From positions 564,001 to 628,000 of the forward strand of contig JAFBJZ010000238.1 of the NCBI GenBank assembly GCA_016785225.1: a DNA stretch of 64,000 bases, given 5' to 3'. The stretch is from Psettodes erumei. Its lineage: Eukaryota > Chordata > Actinopteri > Pleuronectiformes > Psettodidae. Position numbers and translations under genes: made by a program. The notes under the pieces were generated by a model, which searched no databases, had not been told where the DNA came from, and was given only the letters and a program-made list of their open reading frames with translations. This document shows, one piece after another, positions 40,232-53,410 of the stretch. The first letter of the stretch is position 1. Every line of letters starts with the position of its first letter.

Positions 40232-43200
40232 AATAATATTGTGTGGAATTCCTCTATTAAAATAAATTAATCAGATTTATTCTAATATGAAAAGATCAGA
40301 ATAAAAATAATTTATACTGATCAATCTAATCAGGTTAGTTGCAAGATTGTTAATACATCTATGGACAAAATTGGGCAAACTAAATTCACAGTGTTCTGCT
40401 CATTTCTAAAACCAAACTTCAGCCTTGGAAGCATAGTTTAGTTTGTACTGTGTGAGTCAGTATGCTGGCTACTGTTTGTCTTTAACACATTTTAGTCAAT
40501 TATCAGTTCCAGTAAAATACACTAAAAGTTGCACATTGTCTTATTTTGTATTTGAGGCAAAAAGAAGCAGATGCCAACTAGGTCTGTAGTTAAGCATGCC
40601 AGCAAAGGTAGCTCGACTGCTTCCTGGCATCCTTTCAAACAAATCGCTCCCACCACTTTCCAATAAGAGGAAGAGGAAAGCCAATCTATACACAGAGCCA
40701 GGACTACTCACTGCATATAACTGGGGAAAAATACTGCCCTTTCATGTGTGGAGCTGACATTGAGCTATCCAAACAGAGCCTTTGCTTTTTACAATGACTG
40801 GATCTGCACATTTAAACCTGTCAGAGGGCAAATTAACTGCCGGAGCACACACTGGGTGTTTGACGAAAACCAGCTGTTACCCTCATTAGCTAATCTTCCC
40901 TGTAAGGTCCTACATTCACTGGACCCCGGGGTGGGGGTGGGGGGCAATAACTGCTGGTTTAAGCCTTTGACCTTCCTCCCTGCAGAAACTAAAAAGCCTT
41001 GTAACAGCCAATGGCCAACTTTTTGATTTAATGGGTCCAGTATTCAGTACGCACCATTTCTATGACTTTGGGCAGTAAATGGCCACCCACTGGCCACTAC
41101 TGAAAAGACACATTTGGCAAATCTGTATGATTGCATTGGGAATAACCATATTTGTTTGGACAATATTAGATTGGTCCTAAACAGAGTAACTTTGGAGGAA
41201 CTGTTTTTTGGCTAAAAACATAATGACAGAATATGTAGCAACTGACAAAAACATTACTTTCTAAACAGTTTAATTTAAACATTAAGAAAGGTAAATAAAT
41301 AAATAAAATCATAGTAACAGTTGAGTGACATTTATTTACATACAGTTCATAGATAAGGAGGACAGAGTGTATTCCAGGGTTAACAAGTCTAACAAGTCTA
41401 AATCTGAACTCTGAGTTGAACGTTCAGTGTATCTGTGATATGGACTGTATGAATGAGGAAATGAAGCTTATCTCTGTCCACTCTTGACTCAGCAAGAGGA
41501 GACAGAGAAAAAGTCACGGTGTGTTGAAGAAAACCTCCCGTTGAGCAGGTTAGCTTCACAGAGTAAGTTACCATGGTAACTCCCAGTTTAAGTCACCTCA
41601 GTCTCTGGAACAGAAAACCCTCATCTCAGGGTCAAGAAACTGAGTTTCATGAAACCTTTCTGGATTTGACCCAAGGTGGTTTGAGAGAGGGGTGAAAGAG
41701 GCTACAGATTTTAAAGTGGAGAAACGCTCCCTCAACTGAGGAGGAGGAGGTTTCTACCATTCCCCGGTGATTTAACAACTATTCACACAACCTCCTATGA
41801 CTCCAGAAAGAACCGTTGTCTACACTTGGTGTCAGGTGACTCCAACAACACGAATGACTGCTGAAACAATGGGACGTGGCCATCAAACCAGTACTTCTGT
41901 GCAGTGTCTCAGACTATAAAAACATACGCTTCTATTAAAATGACATAACACAAAATCTTTTTTTTCCATCTAAACAATATATGAAATATAATATACGAAA
42001 TAATACGAAAAAATACGAAAAAACAGTATATCAGTGCAAAGGTTTGAATCCCACTCGATAAACTTAGGTAGGTAATTAACATAACAATAACACAAACATT
42101 GACATGCAAAATCAGAACACCTCAAAATGAAATTGGGATACCTTCATAAAGCTGGAGAGGTATATAAAATATTTCCAAATGTTTAGGGATACCATACCAA
42201 CTATGAAGAACATAATCCAGAGATGGAAGAAGCATGGACGTATCAACGCTCTGCCAAGAAGTGGAAGACTATGCACTGGAAGCCACTTGTAGACACAAAG
42301 CAGCATGACTGGAATATGCTCAAAGCATGTGAACAAACCAAATGAGTATTAGAACAAAATGGCTGGGTCTGATGAATTATGTAGTCATAATTACAGGTAC
42401 TCATGGTGAGGAGAGAAACACTGTTCCACAGTCAAACATGGTGAAGGACCACTGATGTTTTGGGACTTTATGTGTGCATCAGACACTGGAGCTCTGCAGA
42501 AAGTGGAAGGAAGAATGAATGCAGCCCAATGTCAAAAGCAATGGCAAAGCCTCCTATCATCAGTCAAAAATAAAAAAGAATAAAATAAAGAGGCAGTGAA
42601 TCCTTCAACAAAACAATGATCCAAGCAAGGTCAACTCAAGAATGGTGACTGTTTTGTCAGGGCCTTCCCTCTCTCCAGACTTATCATTGAAAACCTGTGG
42701 ATAGATTGGAGAAGACTGTACATGGCAGACAGCCAAACAATCTGGTAGACTTGAAACAAATATATCATGAAGAATAGACTAAAATTATACCTGAGAGGAT
42801 ACATAAACTGCTCAGAGGGAACCCAAAGAGGTTGAGGAGGTTATAAAGGAAAGGGAAGGCATACAAAGTCTTAAAGAACATTTCATAAACTATTATTCTG
42901 GTATAATTTTCATTATTTCACTATTATTTGATTAGAACTCTTTCACTTTTATGTTAATTTTCATTTAGGGAACATTTGTACGAACTTAATGTTGGGTTAA
43001 TAGAATATTTTTTTCCTAGTCATTTTGTCATTTCAAAGAATGGGGATGCTAAGTTTTGCACCCGAATGTATATGTTATTTTGTTATGATAATTATATTGT
43101 TAACTCAAAATTCAATACGCTTGTTCTTTAGGATAACCCATAACTAGATAGATCAGACAGAGAAGAAATCTATATTTATGGATGTGGAGCTCAGCACAAT

Positions 43201-46200
43201 CATACAAGGATTTCCATAAGTCAGGTCAAAAGTATGAAATAGGTGCAAAGGGAAGGTGGTGAGGAGAAGAAAACTGTGTGAAAACTGTGTGAAAACTGTG
43301 TGAAAACTGTGACTTGTAAGAGAATCTTATTCAGTGGACAGACTTCCAGGCTGAGCCCTTCATTGCCCTTTTCACATTGATGAATAATTTTGTGGTGTGA
43401 CCACCACATAATTTTCAATTAAAAATGAAAATAAAAAATGTATGTGTGTGTATGAGTACACGATAGCCCACTGATTAAGGCAGTTGTAGTGATTTGACCC
43501 AGCTTTGGCTGCCAGCATCAGTAAGTGGCTAAGAGCAGGTTGAACTTGCATTCACCATCATGACATGGGTTGTAATTTTCAGCAGATTTGGCACCTCACC
43601 TGCTGCTAATCATTTGGCAGACTGTACCAGAACTGCATCCCATTGCTTTACTTACAGACTGTTTTTGAATAGTTGCAGAGCAGCAACTATTGATTTTTAG
43701 AGGCCTGGGCCAGTGTTTATAGGTTGTATGTAGCAGAAATGGGTTATTGGAGAAATGTTGTTACTGGCATGGGCCTCAATCACAATCAAGCATACAGTAT
43801 GCATGTTAAATAATACCATCATAATACAGTACTGTCTCATTCTGTGTATTGTTAACAATCATTTTTGCCATTTCAGTAATGTCTTTATTACTTTATTCAG
43901 TAGATTTAGTGGGTGTTCATGTCACCCTGGAATCTCTCTTTTTAAATTTGCCCTTTTCCGTGAGACTTAGAAAAATCTGCTAATCTGCACAATTTGCCAA
44001 AATCTACAGTACTGCTAGTCTGTGAGTTTTAAATATAACTGATGACTCCACTCACTGATCAATTCTCTTTTATGTAGAATGGGAAAAAAATGAATAATGA
44101 ACATCAAAGAAAAATGAATTCAATTTGCCTATCTGTATTGTTACAGAGAGTTTAAGATCTCTTACAGCCAGTACAAAAACAGAACTTCGGAACACATCTC
44201 CAAGACACAGCTTCACAGGCCAGTGATAAGCTCAGGGACAGGCACACTGGGCCACTGGGAAAATGACCCTTAAAAGTGAACTCCACTCCAATTTTACACA
44301 TCACAGGTTACAGGTCTTGGGGAATACTACTGTATTTGACAAAAAAGTATTCTGTGTTAAATGTGATCATCTCAGTCAGGGCTGAGGACAACAAGACAAA
44401 AATCTGGCACTGTGTAATTAGATGAAGCTGGCCTTACATGATATGATTTAATTTAATTTAATTTAATTTAATTGATTTAAGTAGCCCCCTCTTTATCTCT
44501 GCTGGAGGCGAAAGGTTGTGGTCTTCATTGCCTCCAGGCTAGTCACTACTAGCATAATACAACTATATCTAAGTCAAAACTGTTAGCAGTAGAGTTGCAC
44601 TGAATGTAATATATGGGTGACAGTTTTTGAAAAGGAAGCCACATGTGTAAAACAAAACATATCTACATTTCTGGTTCTGCTACATTGATCTTGATCCTTT
44701 TTCTAAATGTCCATGATGAAACTGACACTGCAACCTCCCAATGTCAGTCTTAGATGACAGCAAATGGTGAAAATGCAGACATGGTGCTTACCTTTTGCTC
44801 AGTCTCCAGGAAGCGGGCCAGGTCATCTGTGTCAAGGTGGTCTTTGTGATTGCTGTAGGTCAGCATGAGGAGGTACAGATCCCTGCGAGTCGACATCATC
44901 TTGTAGAAGGAGCAGAACTCCTCAAAGCCCAGTGTCCCCTGGTTGTCATCTGTGTCTGCCTCCTACACACCGGGTACAAGCAGCTCAGTTTTATTTGTCA
45001 TCCAAATACAGTCTTGATATGACGTTCCCAAAAATATTCCAATATTCCATCTATCCTTACTTTCCTATAAATCAAATTCACTGACTTCAGATACCTATAA
45101 TTAATAAACAGTATTAGTGTATGCATGTGATGTTCAATGACAACTTTAGTGCATCACTGGATTTTGATTAATATTGTCTGAATTTTATCAGCTCTTTTTA
45201 ATCCTGACAGCACAAATCTATGTGACTTTTACTCATTTTTAGTTTACTTCAAATTTCTAGTTTGTAGAAATTGTGGAGTTCACTAAAACTCGAGACATTC
45301 TAGTAAAATTAGCAGTTTAGCAAAAGTATATGTGTTTATGTGTCTACCTGAACTCAAACATTTCAAGTGTATCCTTCAGATGTATCAGAAAAGGTCAACA
45401 AGAACTAAAGACAGTAAAAAACACACAGAGTGCCCTGATGCCCTGAAACTGAATGTTTCAGTGTGTAAAAACGTACAGGTGCTGGCCAGTAAATTAGAAT
45501 ATCATCAAAAAGTTGAATTATTTCAGTAATTCCATTCAAAACGTGAAACTTGTATACTGTATACTTTCCTTCCACACATAGTGATATATTTCAAGTGTTT
45601 ATTAATTTTCATTTTTATTATTGCAACTGACAGCTAATGAAAACACCAAATTCAGTATCTCAGAAAATTAGAATATTCTGAAAAGGCTCAATATAGAAGA
45701 CACGTGGTGCCACACTAATCAGCTGATTAACTCAAAACACCTGCAAAGGCCTTTAAAAGGTCCCTCAGTCTTGTTCTGAAGGCTCCACAATCATGGGGAA
45801 GACTTCTGACTTAACAGTTGTCCAAAAGACGACCATTGACACCTTGTACAAGGAGGGCAAGACACAAAAGGTGATTGCTAAAGAAGCTGGCTGTTCGCAG
45901 AGCTCTGTGTCCAGCAGTGATTGAGGCAAAAGGAGCCCCGACTAAGTATTGAGTGCTATACATGCGCATTCTTTTCATGTTCATTCTTTTCAGTTGGCCA
46001 ACATTTAAAAAAAAAACCATTTCTTTTCATTGGCCTTTTCAATATTCAAATTTTTTGATATACCATATTTGGAGTTTTCATTAGTTGTCATTTATAAATA
46101 TCAAAATTAAAAGAAATAAACATTGGAAATACATCGGTCTGTGTGCATTGCATGAATATAATGTACAAGTTTCACTTTTTGAATGGAATTACTGAGATAA

Positions 46201-49200
46201 ATCAAGTTTTTGATGATATTCTAATTTACTGGCCAACACCTGTATATACTTGACATCATCTGCAAACGAGGTACGTGGAGGACTGTGTCTGTGTCACAAA
46301 AAGGAGTCACACAATGCTTGCCATGACAAAACTTCTTGCACCTATACATTTTCTTCTGTCTAGGTCATTTAATTTTACGCTTGCTGGGTTTTCTGCTCAT
46401 CCAAAGTCTCCATGGTGGAAACCATCAAAACAATGCTCATATTTAAATACTGCTGTCTCCACACTGCTACATCTGTACAGCTGTCATTTGTGTAGTAATT
46501 CTTAGTTGATCAACCTGAAATGCAGGCTTACCAAATGTGCAATCTGTTGCACTGCAAATGCAATTACTGCTCTTTATTTAGGAGTAAATCGGGCCCAGAG
46601 TGTCATTTAAAAAGAAATCCAAATTTTACACTACTTTTTTAAAATAATGAATTGACATTTTGACATTTGGCACCATCATTCTTGCCAAAGAATCCACAGG
46701 GTGGAGCTAAGCTCCAGTACTGTTGGTGTGACACTACAGGTGGTCCACTGGAAGGTGACTGAGGCATTCAGGAAAACAGTGGATGAACATCATTATTTGA
46801 AAAAGAAAGTGTATGCCATTTTATATTTTCTGTTAATGTCTAATTTTTTTACTTTTCATTTTCGATTTCATGAATCAACATTATATTACTGTGGCGATTA
46901 CATTTGAAGATGTTTTTACCTCACCTTACAACAATAGGTTTGGTTTTTTTGTTGTTGTTGTTTTTTGGCGGGGGGTTGGGGGGGGGTAATGAGGTGGAAA
47001 GACACTAAGTCAGCCTATAAAAGAGTTATGGTTGCGACAGCTATGGTTGTATACTCAAACAATTTTAGTAAGACCACTGCAGGGGGTCACACCATGACTC
47101 ATGTAATCCTTTCCTCACATTACCTACTTTATATGCCAAGCAGCAAAGGAGGCAGCCACTTACTGAAGGCCAATGTGGTCTGTACAAGTTGGACTTTGGC
47201 CTCTGAGCAGCTCTGTATGCTATTCACACTGGGCTTAACAGTGTATTAGAGAGGGACACATAGATCTAAAATGAGGGAGTAAATGTGATTTGACAGGGTT
47301 TTTATTATTTGACTGTTCCAGATGCCTCAACAAATAAGTTCAGTGTAGTGTGGGAACAAATTAATAAAGAACTTCATATAAAGCACGTCTGGATTGTAGT
47401 TTAATTTTGTTTCATCATGCTTTTGGGAGGGATCTGTATCCCGTAGTTCACCTACAAATGAAGTGTTGCACTGGGCCCCCTGCTTGAAGAGCAACCCACC
47501 TTCCCACTGCAGAACAGCTTTATTATTATAGCTTTACATGAAGAGATTGAGCTGTAAACATGAAATTCTAGAGGCTTCCTAACTAGGAAGATATTACAAT
47601 TTATGTGCCTGGGACAACTATGAAGTTGAGCTGGTGGACTGCCATGACTGAATGAATGTAAATTGCAGTTGAAAAACTGCATTTCATGAAGACATGGATG
47701 AATAAACAGTTTTGAATGAGTATTGGCATCAAGGCTAATCAAGTGAATCAGATCGCTATGTCTCCAGAAAAGAATCCACAGGTTACAGTTTTAAACTGGT
47801 CATCTCTGGGGATTTCTGGTCCATTTACAGATTTGTCAAAAGCGCAAACTTCAGTATCAGAGTGCAACAACAACTCCTCAACAGCTGCAGCAGGGAAGAT
47901 TTGCAGTTTGGCACAGAGACCATTCTCAATGCATTGGTCTACTCCACTAACCCATGTTATTGGTGGTAAAAGTACTTATGTCAGTCTTCTGAACCCTGTC
48001 TCAAAACCCCAACTGACATAGCTACACAGGAAGCCAAATGACTCAGAGAATCAAGTTTAACGTACATGTCGTGTAGCCACCTAAATTGTAACCATCTGAT
48101 ACAGGAGTGAAAGGCACAGATACATACAGATACTATCACTCATAAGACAAGTCACCAGACACTTAGCTCTGTTCTGAGCAGTGAGCACTATGATGTGGGA
48201 GATCTGCAGTGATAGAGATACATTTTGCTGTTAGGGTTAGATGGACACTGATAAGGTAAAAACATAGCACCATTTATCCTGCATCACTATTCATTCTGGG
48301 AGATGAAGGAATTCTTTAAAGGAGGCAATCCTTTTTTGGAGGACACATATTAGCCCCAGGAGCAGCAGCAGCAGAGCTGGAGAAATGTGTATTTTTATTA
48401 GAAAGAAAAAGAACTAAATGTAGCTTTATTCATTCCCTCTCATTACGAATGAATCAAGGGACTTCAAGTGGTTAGCAGGCTTGTGCTTTTCCATTTCTGC
48501 TGCCTACAAAGCTCTCCCTCTACACTCACCGGCCACTTTATTAGGTACACCTGTCCAACTGCTCGTTAACACTTAATTTCTAATCAGCCAATCACATGGC
48601 GGCAACTCAGTGCATTTAGGCATGTAGACATGGTCAAGACAATCTCCTGCATTTCAAACCGAGCATCAGTATGGGGAAGAAAGATGATTTGAGTGACTTT
48701 GAACGTGGCATGGTTGTTGGTGCCAGAAGGGCTGGTCTGAGTATTTCAGAAACTGCTGATCTACTGGGATTTTCACGCACAACCATCTCTAGGGTTTACA
48801 GAGAATGGTCCGAAAAAGAAAAAATATCCAGTGAGCAGCAGTTCTGTGGGCGGAAATGCCTTGTTGATGCCAGAGGTCAGAGGAGAATGGCCAGACTGGT
48901 TCGAGCTGATAGAAAGGCAACAGTGACTCAAATAACCACCCGTTACAACCAAAGTAGGCAGAAGAGCATCTCTGAACGCACAGTACGTCGAACTTTGAGG
49001 CAGATGGGCTACAGCAGCAGAAGACCACGCCGGGTGCCACTCCTTTCAGCTAAGAACAGGAAACTGAGGCAACAATTTGCACAAGCTCATCGAAATTGGA
49101 CAATAGAATATTGGAAAAACGTTGCCTGGTCTGATGAGTCTCGATTTCTGCTGCGACATTCGGATGGTAGGGTCAGAATTTGGCGTCAACAACGTGAAAG

Positions 49201-52200
49201 CATGGATCCATCCTGCCTTGTATCAACGGTTCAGGCTGGTGGTGTTGGTGTAATGGTGTGGGGAATATTTTCTTGGCACTCTTTGGGCCCCTTGGTACCA
49301 ATTGAGCATCGTTGCAACGCTACAGCCTACCTGAGTATTGTTGCTGACCATGTCCATCCCTTTATGACCACAATGTACCCAACTTCTGATGGCTACTTTC
49401 AGCTGGATAATGCGCCATGTCATAAAGCTGGAATCATCTCAGACTGGTTTCTTGAACATGACAATGAGTTCACTGTACTCAAATGGCCTCCACAGACACC
49501 AGATCTCAATCCAATAGAGCATCTTTGGGATGTGGTGGAACGGGAGATTCGCATTATGGATGTGCAGCCGACAAATCTGCGCCAACTGTGTGATGCCATC
49601 ATGTCAATATGGACCAAACTCTCTGAGGAATGCTTCCAGCACCTTGTTGAATCTATGCCACGAAGAATTTAGGCAGTTCTGAAGGCAAAAGGGGGTCCAA
49701 CCTGTTACTAGCATGGTGTACCTAATAAAGTGGCCGGTGAGTGTATGTGTACATTGGCAGGTCTCCACAATGACAAAATATTGAGCAAAGCCTCTGCTGG
49801 AGAATCCTGGTGCTTTGCTCTCATTTACAACTCTAGCAGTACCATTACCTATCACATCCAGCTAGCATCCAACAACACACAACGCCTCTGTCAACACAAA
49901 ACTAAAAAACAACATTACAGGGTTAATTCACAACTCTGGAGGGCTTCTGTTATTGCAGATGTCTGTTGTGAAACTGGGGAAAAAAAAACATTTTCTGCAA
50001 TTACTATCTGATTCTGTCATCCATTATATTTGGGTAGAGGCAGAAATCTCAGTCAGATATTTTAATGTTTTTCTTTTGCTTTTTTATGATTAGGGTGAAT
50101 CAACCCAGATTTGTGTTAACTGCCGAATAACTTAGCGGTTTATTACCTTTACATTTTGGATTGCTACTCTACTTTGCTTCTCTATGAATACGACAACAAC
50201 TTTTTTTTGCTGGCTTCCCTAAATCACATCAGATGGTCATATACAAGCTGATGTGTGTCTACTTGGCTACCTATCAAAGGTAAATGCCTGGAGGAGTCGC
50301 TCTCCAGCTGTATAGATGAATGATCACTGAAAAGCAGGGGAAAGTTTAACGTGGAGTTTTGTGTAAAATGTTGACCTGGATTTTATGTCAGTACATACAT
50401 GCGGCACTAGAATACACTGGACAATACCAACTGGGATAATTTTCCAATGGCCTGTCACACTATGTAAAATAGAGAAGGGTTTAAATGTTAGTCACTAAGA
50501 GCTGAGAGGTTTAGTTTTTCCACTCTGCTTCTGCTTCTGGGTTTCTCTTGTGTTATCATGATCATAAAATCCTGTTAATGTACCCAAGACATAATGAGCA
50601 AAGAATAACTGCAGATAATTTGGACTAAATAACACCCAAGACAAAAGAACTGCAAGAAGAGCTAAACTTTGAAATTTTTATAATTTGACAATTTTCCAAA
50701 GCAAAAACTGAAGTGCTTATGCATAATTATAGAAAGTGTATTTATTGTATCAGGCTGGAAATACTGAGATAAAACCTACCACAATAACAGCATTTATAGT
50801 AGTGTGCATTTCTGACCAAAGTTGGCAGAGGCTCCACCACACAAGTATAAATTGTGTATGATTTACAATATTCTTTAATTTAAGGTTCTGCTTCCTGGCC
50901 TAAACAATTATTTTGATGTTTCCCAGTCAGGATTTTCACCACAACACTGCACCAATAGTATTCTTACCATAGTCTTGAATCCATTTAAACTGACAATGGA
51001 CAAGTTTCAGTCAGTGGTAGTATAAATCTCTGAAAATGTGATTGCAGACATTTCACATATTTGTATGATTCTGCAGTGAGTGGGAGGAGCAGCAGACATA
51101 TACAAGACAGCTTATTTTACTTACTAATTATGTCATGTCACCATACTACAGAGGCAGTTTATAATCATTTTATCTCATGTTAATACTGTGGTACACAGCA
51201 TAGATTGAGCGAGAGAGAACAACACAATCTCTAATTGTTTTCTGTTTCTCCTGCTCACACTATTGCTAGCTAAGGAGCTAGTTAATGCTGAAGGCAACTT
51301 TTACTGCAGCTTGCCTTACTTGTAGCTGTGCTGCCACAGAGCTACACAAATCCTCGTGAAAACACTGGACTTGTTTTTTATTGTTTCTATTATAACTGGG
51401 TATTATCGCTGCATCCAACACAGTGGGTCAAAATTTATAATTAGACAGACTGGAAAACTTGGTGGCATCTTCTGGCACAGTACTAAATTGATTTAAATTG
51501 GATATGTATTGATCCGTACATACAGTATTGGATCTTACAAAAATGGCAGAACATGGAGTTCCTCATGGCTCCACTCTGAGGCCTCTTCTGGCTAGAATCT
51601 ACATGTTCCCACTAGCACAGCAAAACAAAATATCTTAACATAGTTGTGCAGACAACACACTGATTTATAAAATGATACAAGCATGTGACTATGGCCCCAT
51701 GCAAGGAATGAAAGAGAACAAGTAAAGGCAAGTGCTCAACTTCAGTTGCTGACCACAAAACAAGCCAGAAATCTTCAACTTAAGGCTATTTAATTATACT
51801 TGCACTGCACTAGCTGGACTGTATTTTTTTATTGTACTGTTTAATCTGTTTTATTATCTATTTTACTCTGTTATTGTAAATGCTTTTTATGTGTCTTCAC
51901 ATATTGTATTTTTACAGTATATTACTTTGTGTTTCTTTTATGTCTCATCTTAATGCCTTTCATGTAGGGTGCTTCAAATTGTTTTGTTTTTTTTAAAGTA
52001 CTATACATACATATATTTGCTTTGCCTTAAGTTGCCCTTTGGGCTGATGTAAGTTTATGTTCATTATTCCCTCAGACTGCTCATTTCTCTGACGGGTTGA
52101 ATATCCTGCTTACAATCCACTGATTGGCACAGCCTTTTTTTTTTGGAGGGGGGGGTTCAGAGAAACTGAATTGTTGACCATTTGAGTTGAGTACATTTGA

Positions 52201-52835
52201 ACATCATTCCATCCATTTCTTCTATTCTATTCCATGGCTGTTAATTAAATTCCAATATGCAAGGTCAATCTTCCACCTTACCGTACAATATGTAGTATCT
52301 GCAATACTTGACTTGCACAACTAATGTACAGGATATTACCAGGAAATATCATGTACAGTGTATGATTACTATTGTTCATCTTTGTTCTCAGCTTTTGTTT
52401 TTTGTGTGTATATATTTTATATCATTCACTGGCTGGCTGGCTCATGAGATTCTGTTGCCGAGTGTCTTCTTGCTCATGAACTAAATAATCTGCTTTTTCT
52501 GATTAAAATCCCATGCATTCTACCTTGTAAACAAAGAATGGCTTAATGAAAAAAAGTTCAGTTTCCTAACAGTCGTCAAACGATGGCAGAATTGCACATG
52601 TGCACTCATGAAATTAGTGTTAAAAGAACCCATTTTGCTTACTTATTACACAGTAATTATATATCAGATACAGTACTCTATTACTCTACAATCACTTGTT
52701 TGTTACATCAACCTAGCTAAAACTAATGCAGTCTGATACAATAGCACAACAACAAATCTGACCTTCATTAATGTTCCGATATGACACAAATCTTCATGAA
52801 CATCCTCAGACGCACGCACACACGCACACACGCAC

Positions 52836-52879
<44 letters not shown>

Positions 52880-53375
52880 GGAATAATTGTACATAAAAAT
52901 TATCTTACATTTGCTTATACTGTTTGGGAGTTATATCTGTGTGTGTGTGTTTCTGTGAGGAATGTTGTGCAGGCTGTTTTCTTGGAATCTTTACAGCCTC
53001 AATTGCAGGCTCAAGGATGAGGCACGGGGTCAAACAGCTTTTGGAGAAGAAGAACTGGAGACCGCCAACAAGAACAGGAGGGTCGTTCGGAGGAGTATGC
53101 GACTAATGACACTGATAAGGATACCAGACCTTAACAGATGAGGATAAACTGAAGAATGCGGCCTGTGTGACCCCCATCCTTTAGTGGCTGAGATTGTTTT
53201 GTAACTAGGGATTACCCTAAGAAAATAAAAGAGAGGAGATGGCGGAACGGATTCAGAGCGGTTTGGAGATTGTAACTGAACACGTCTCCGTCCGTTCTCC
53301 TCGCGAGTAAAAGAACTCTAACTCTGTGTTTTCTCTTTGTGTGTGTTTTAATAATGTTTTAGGTTGTTTGAACCT

Positions 53376-53410
<35 letters not shown>

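Noticed and set aside
52703..53020. Frames rich in VCVCV or THTHT
   Set aside because: They are translations of the AC microsatellite.
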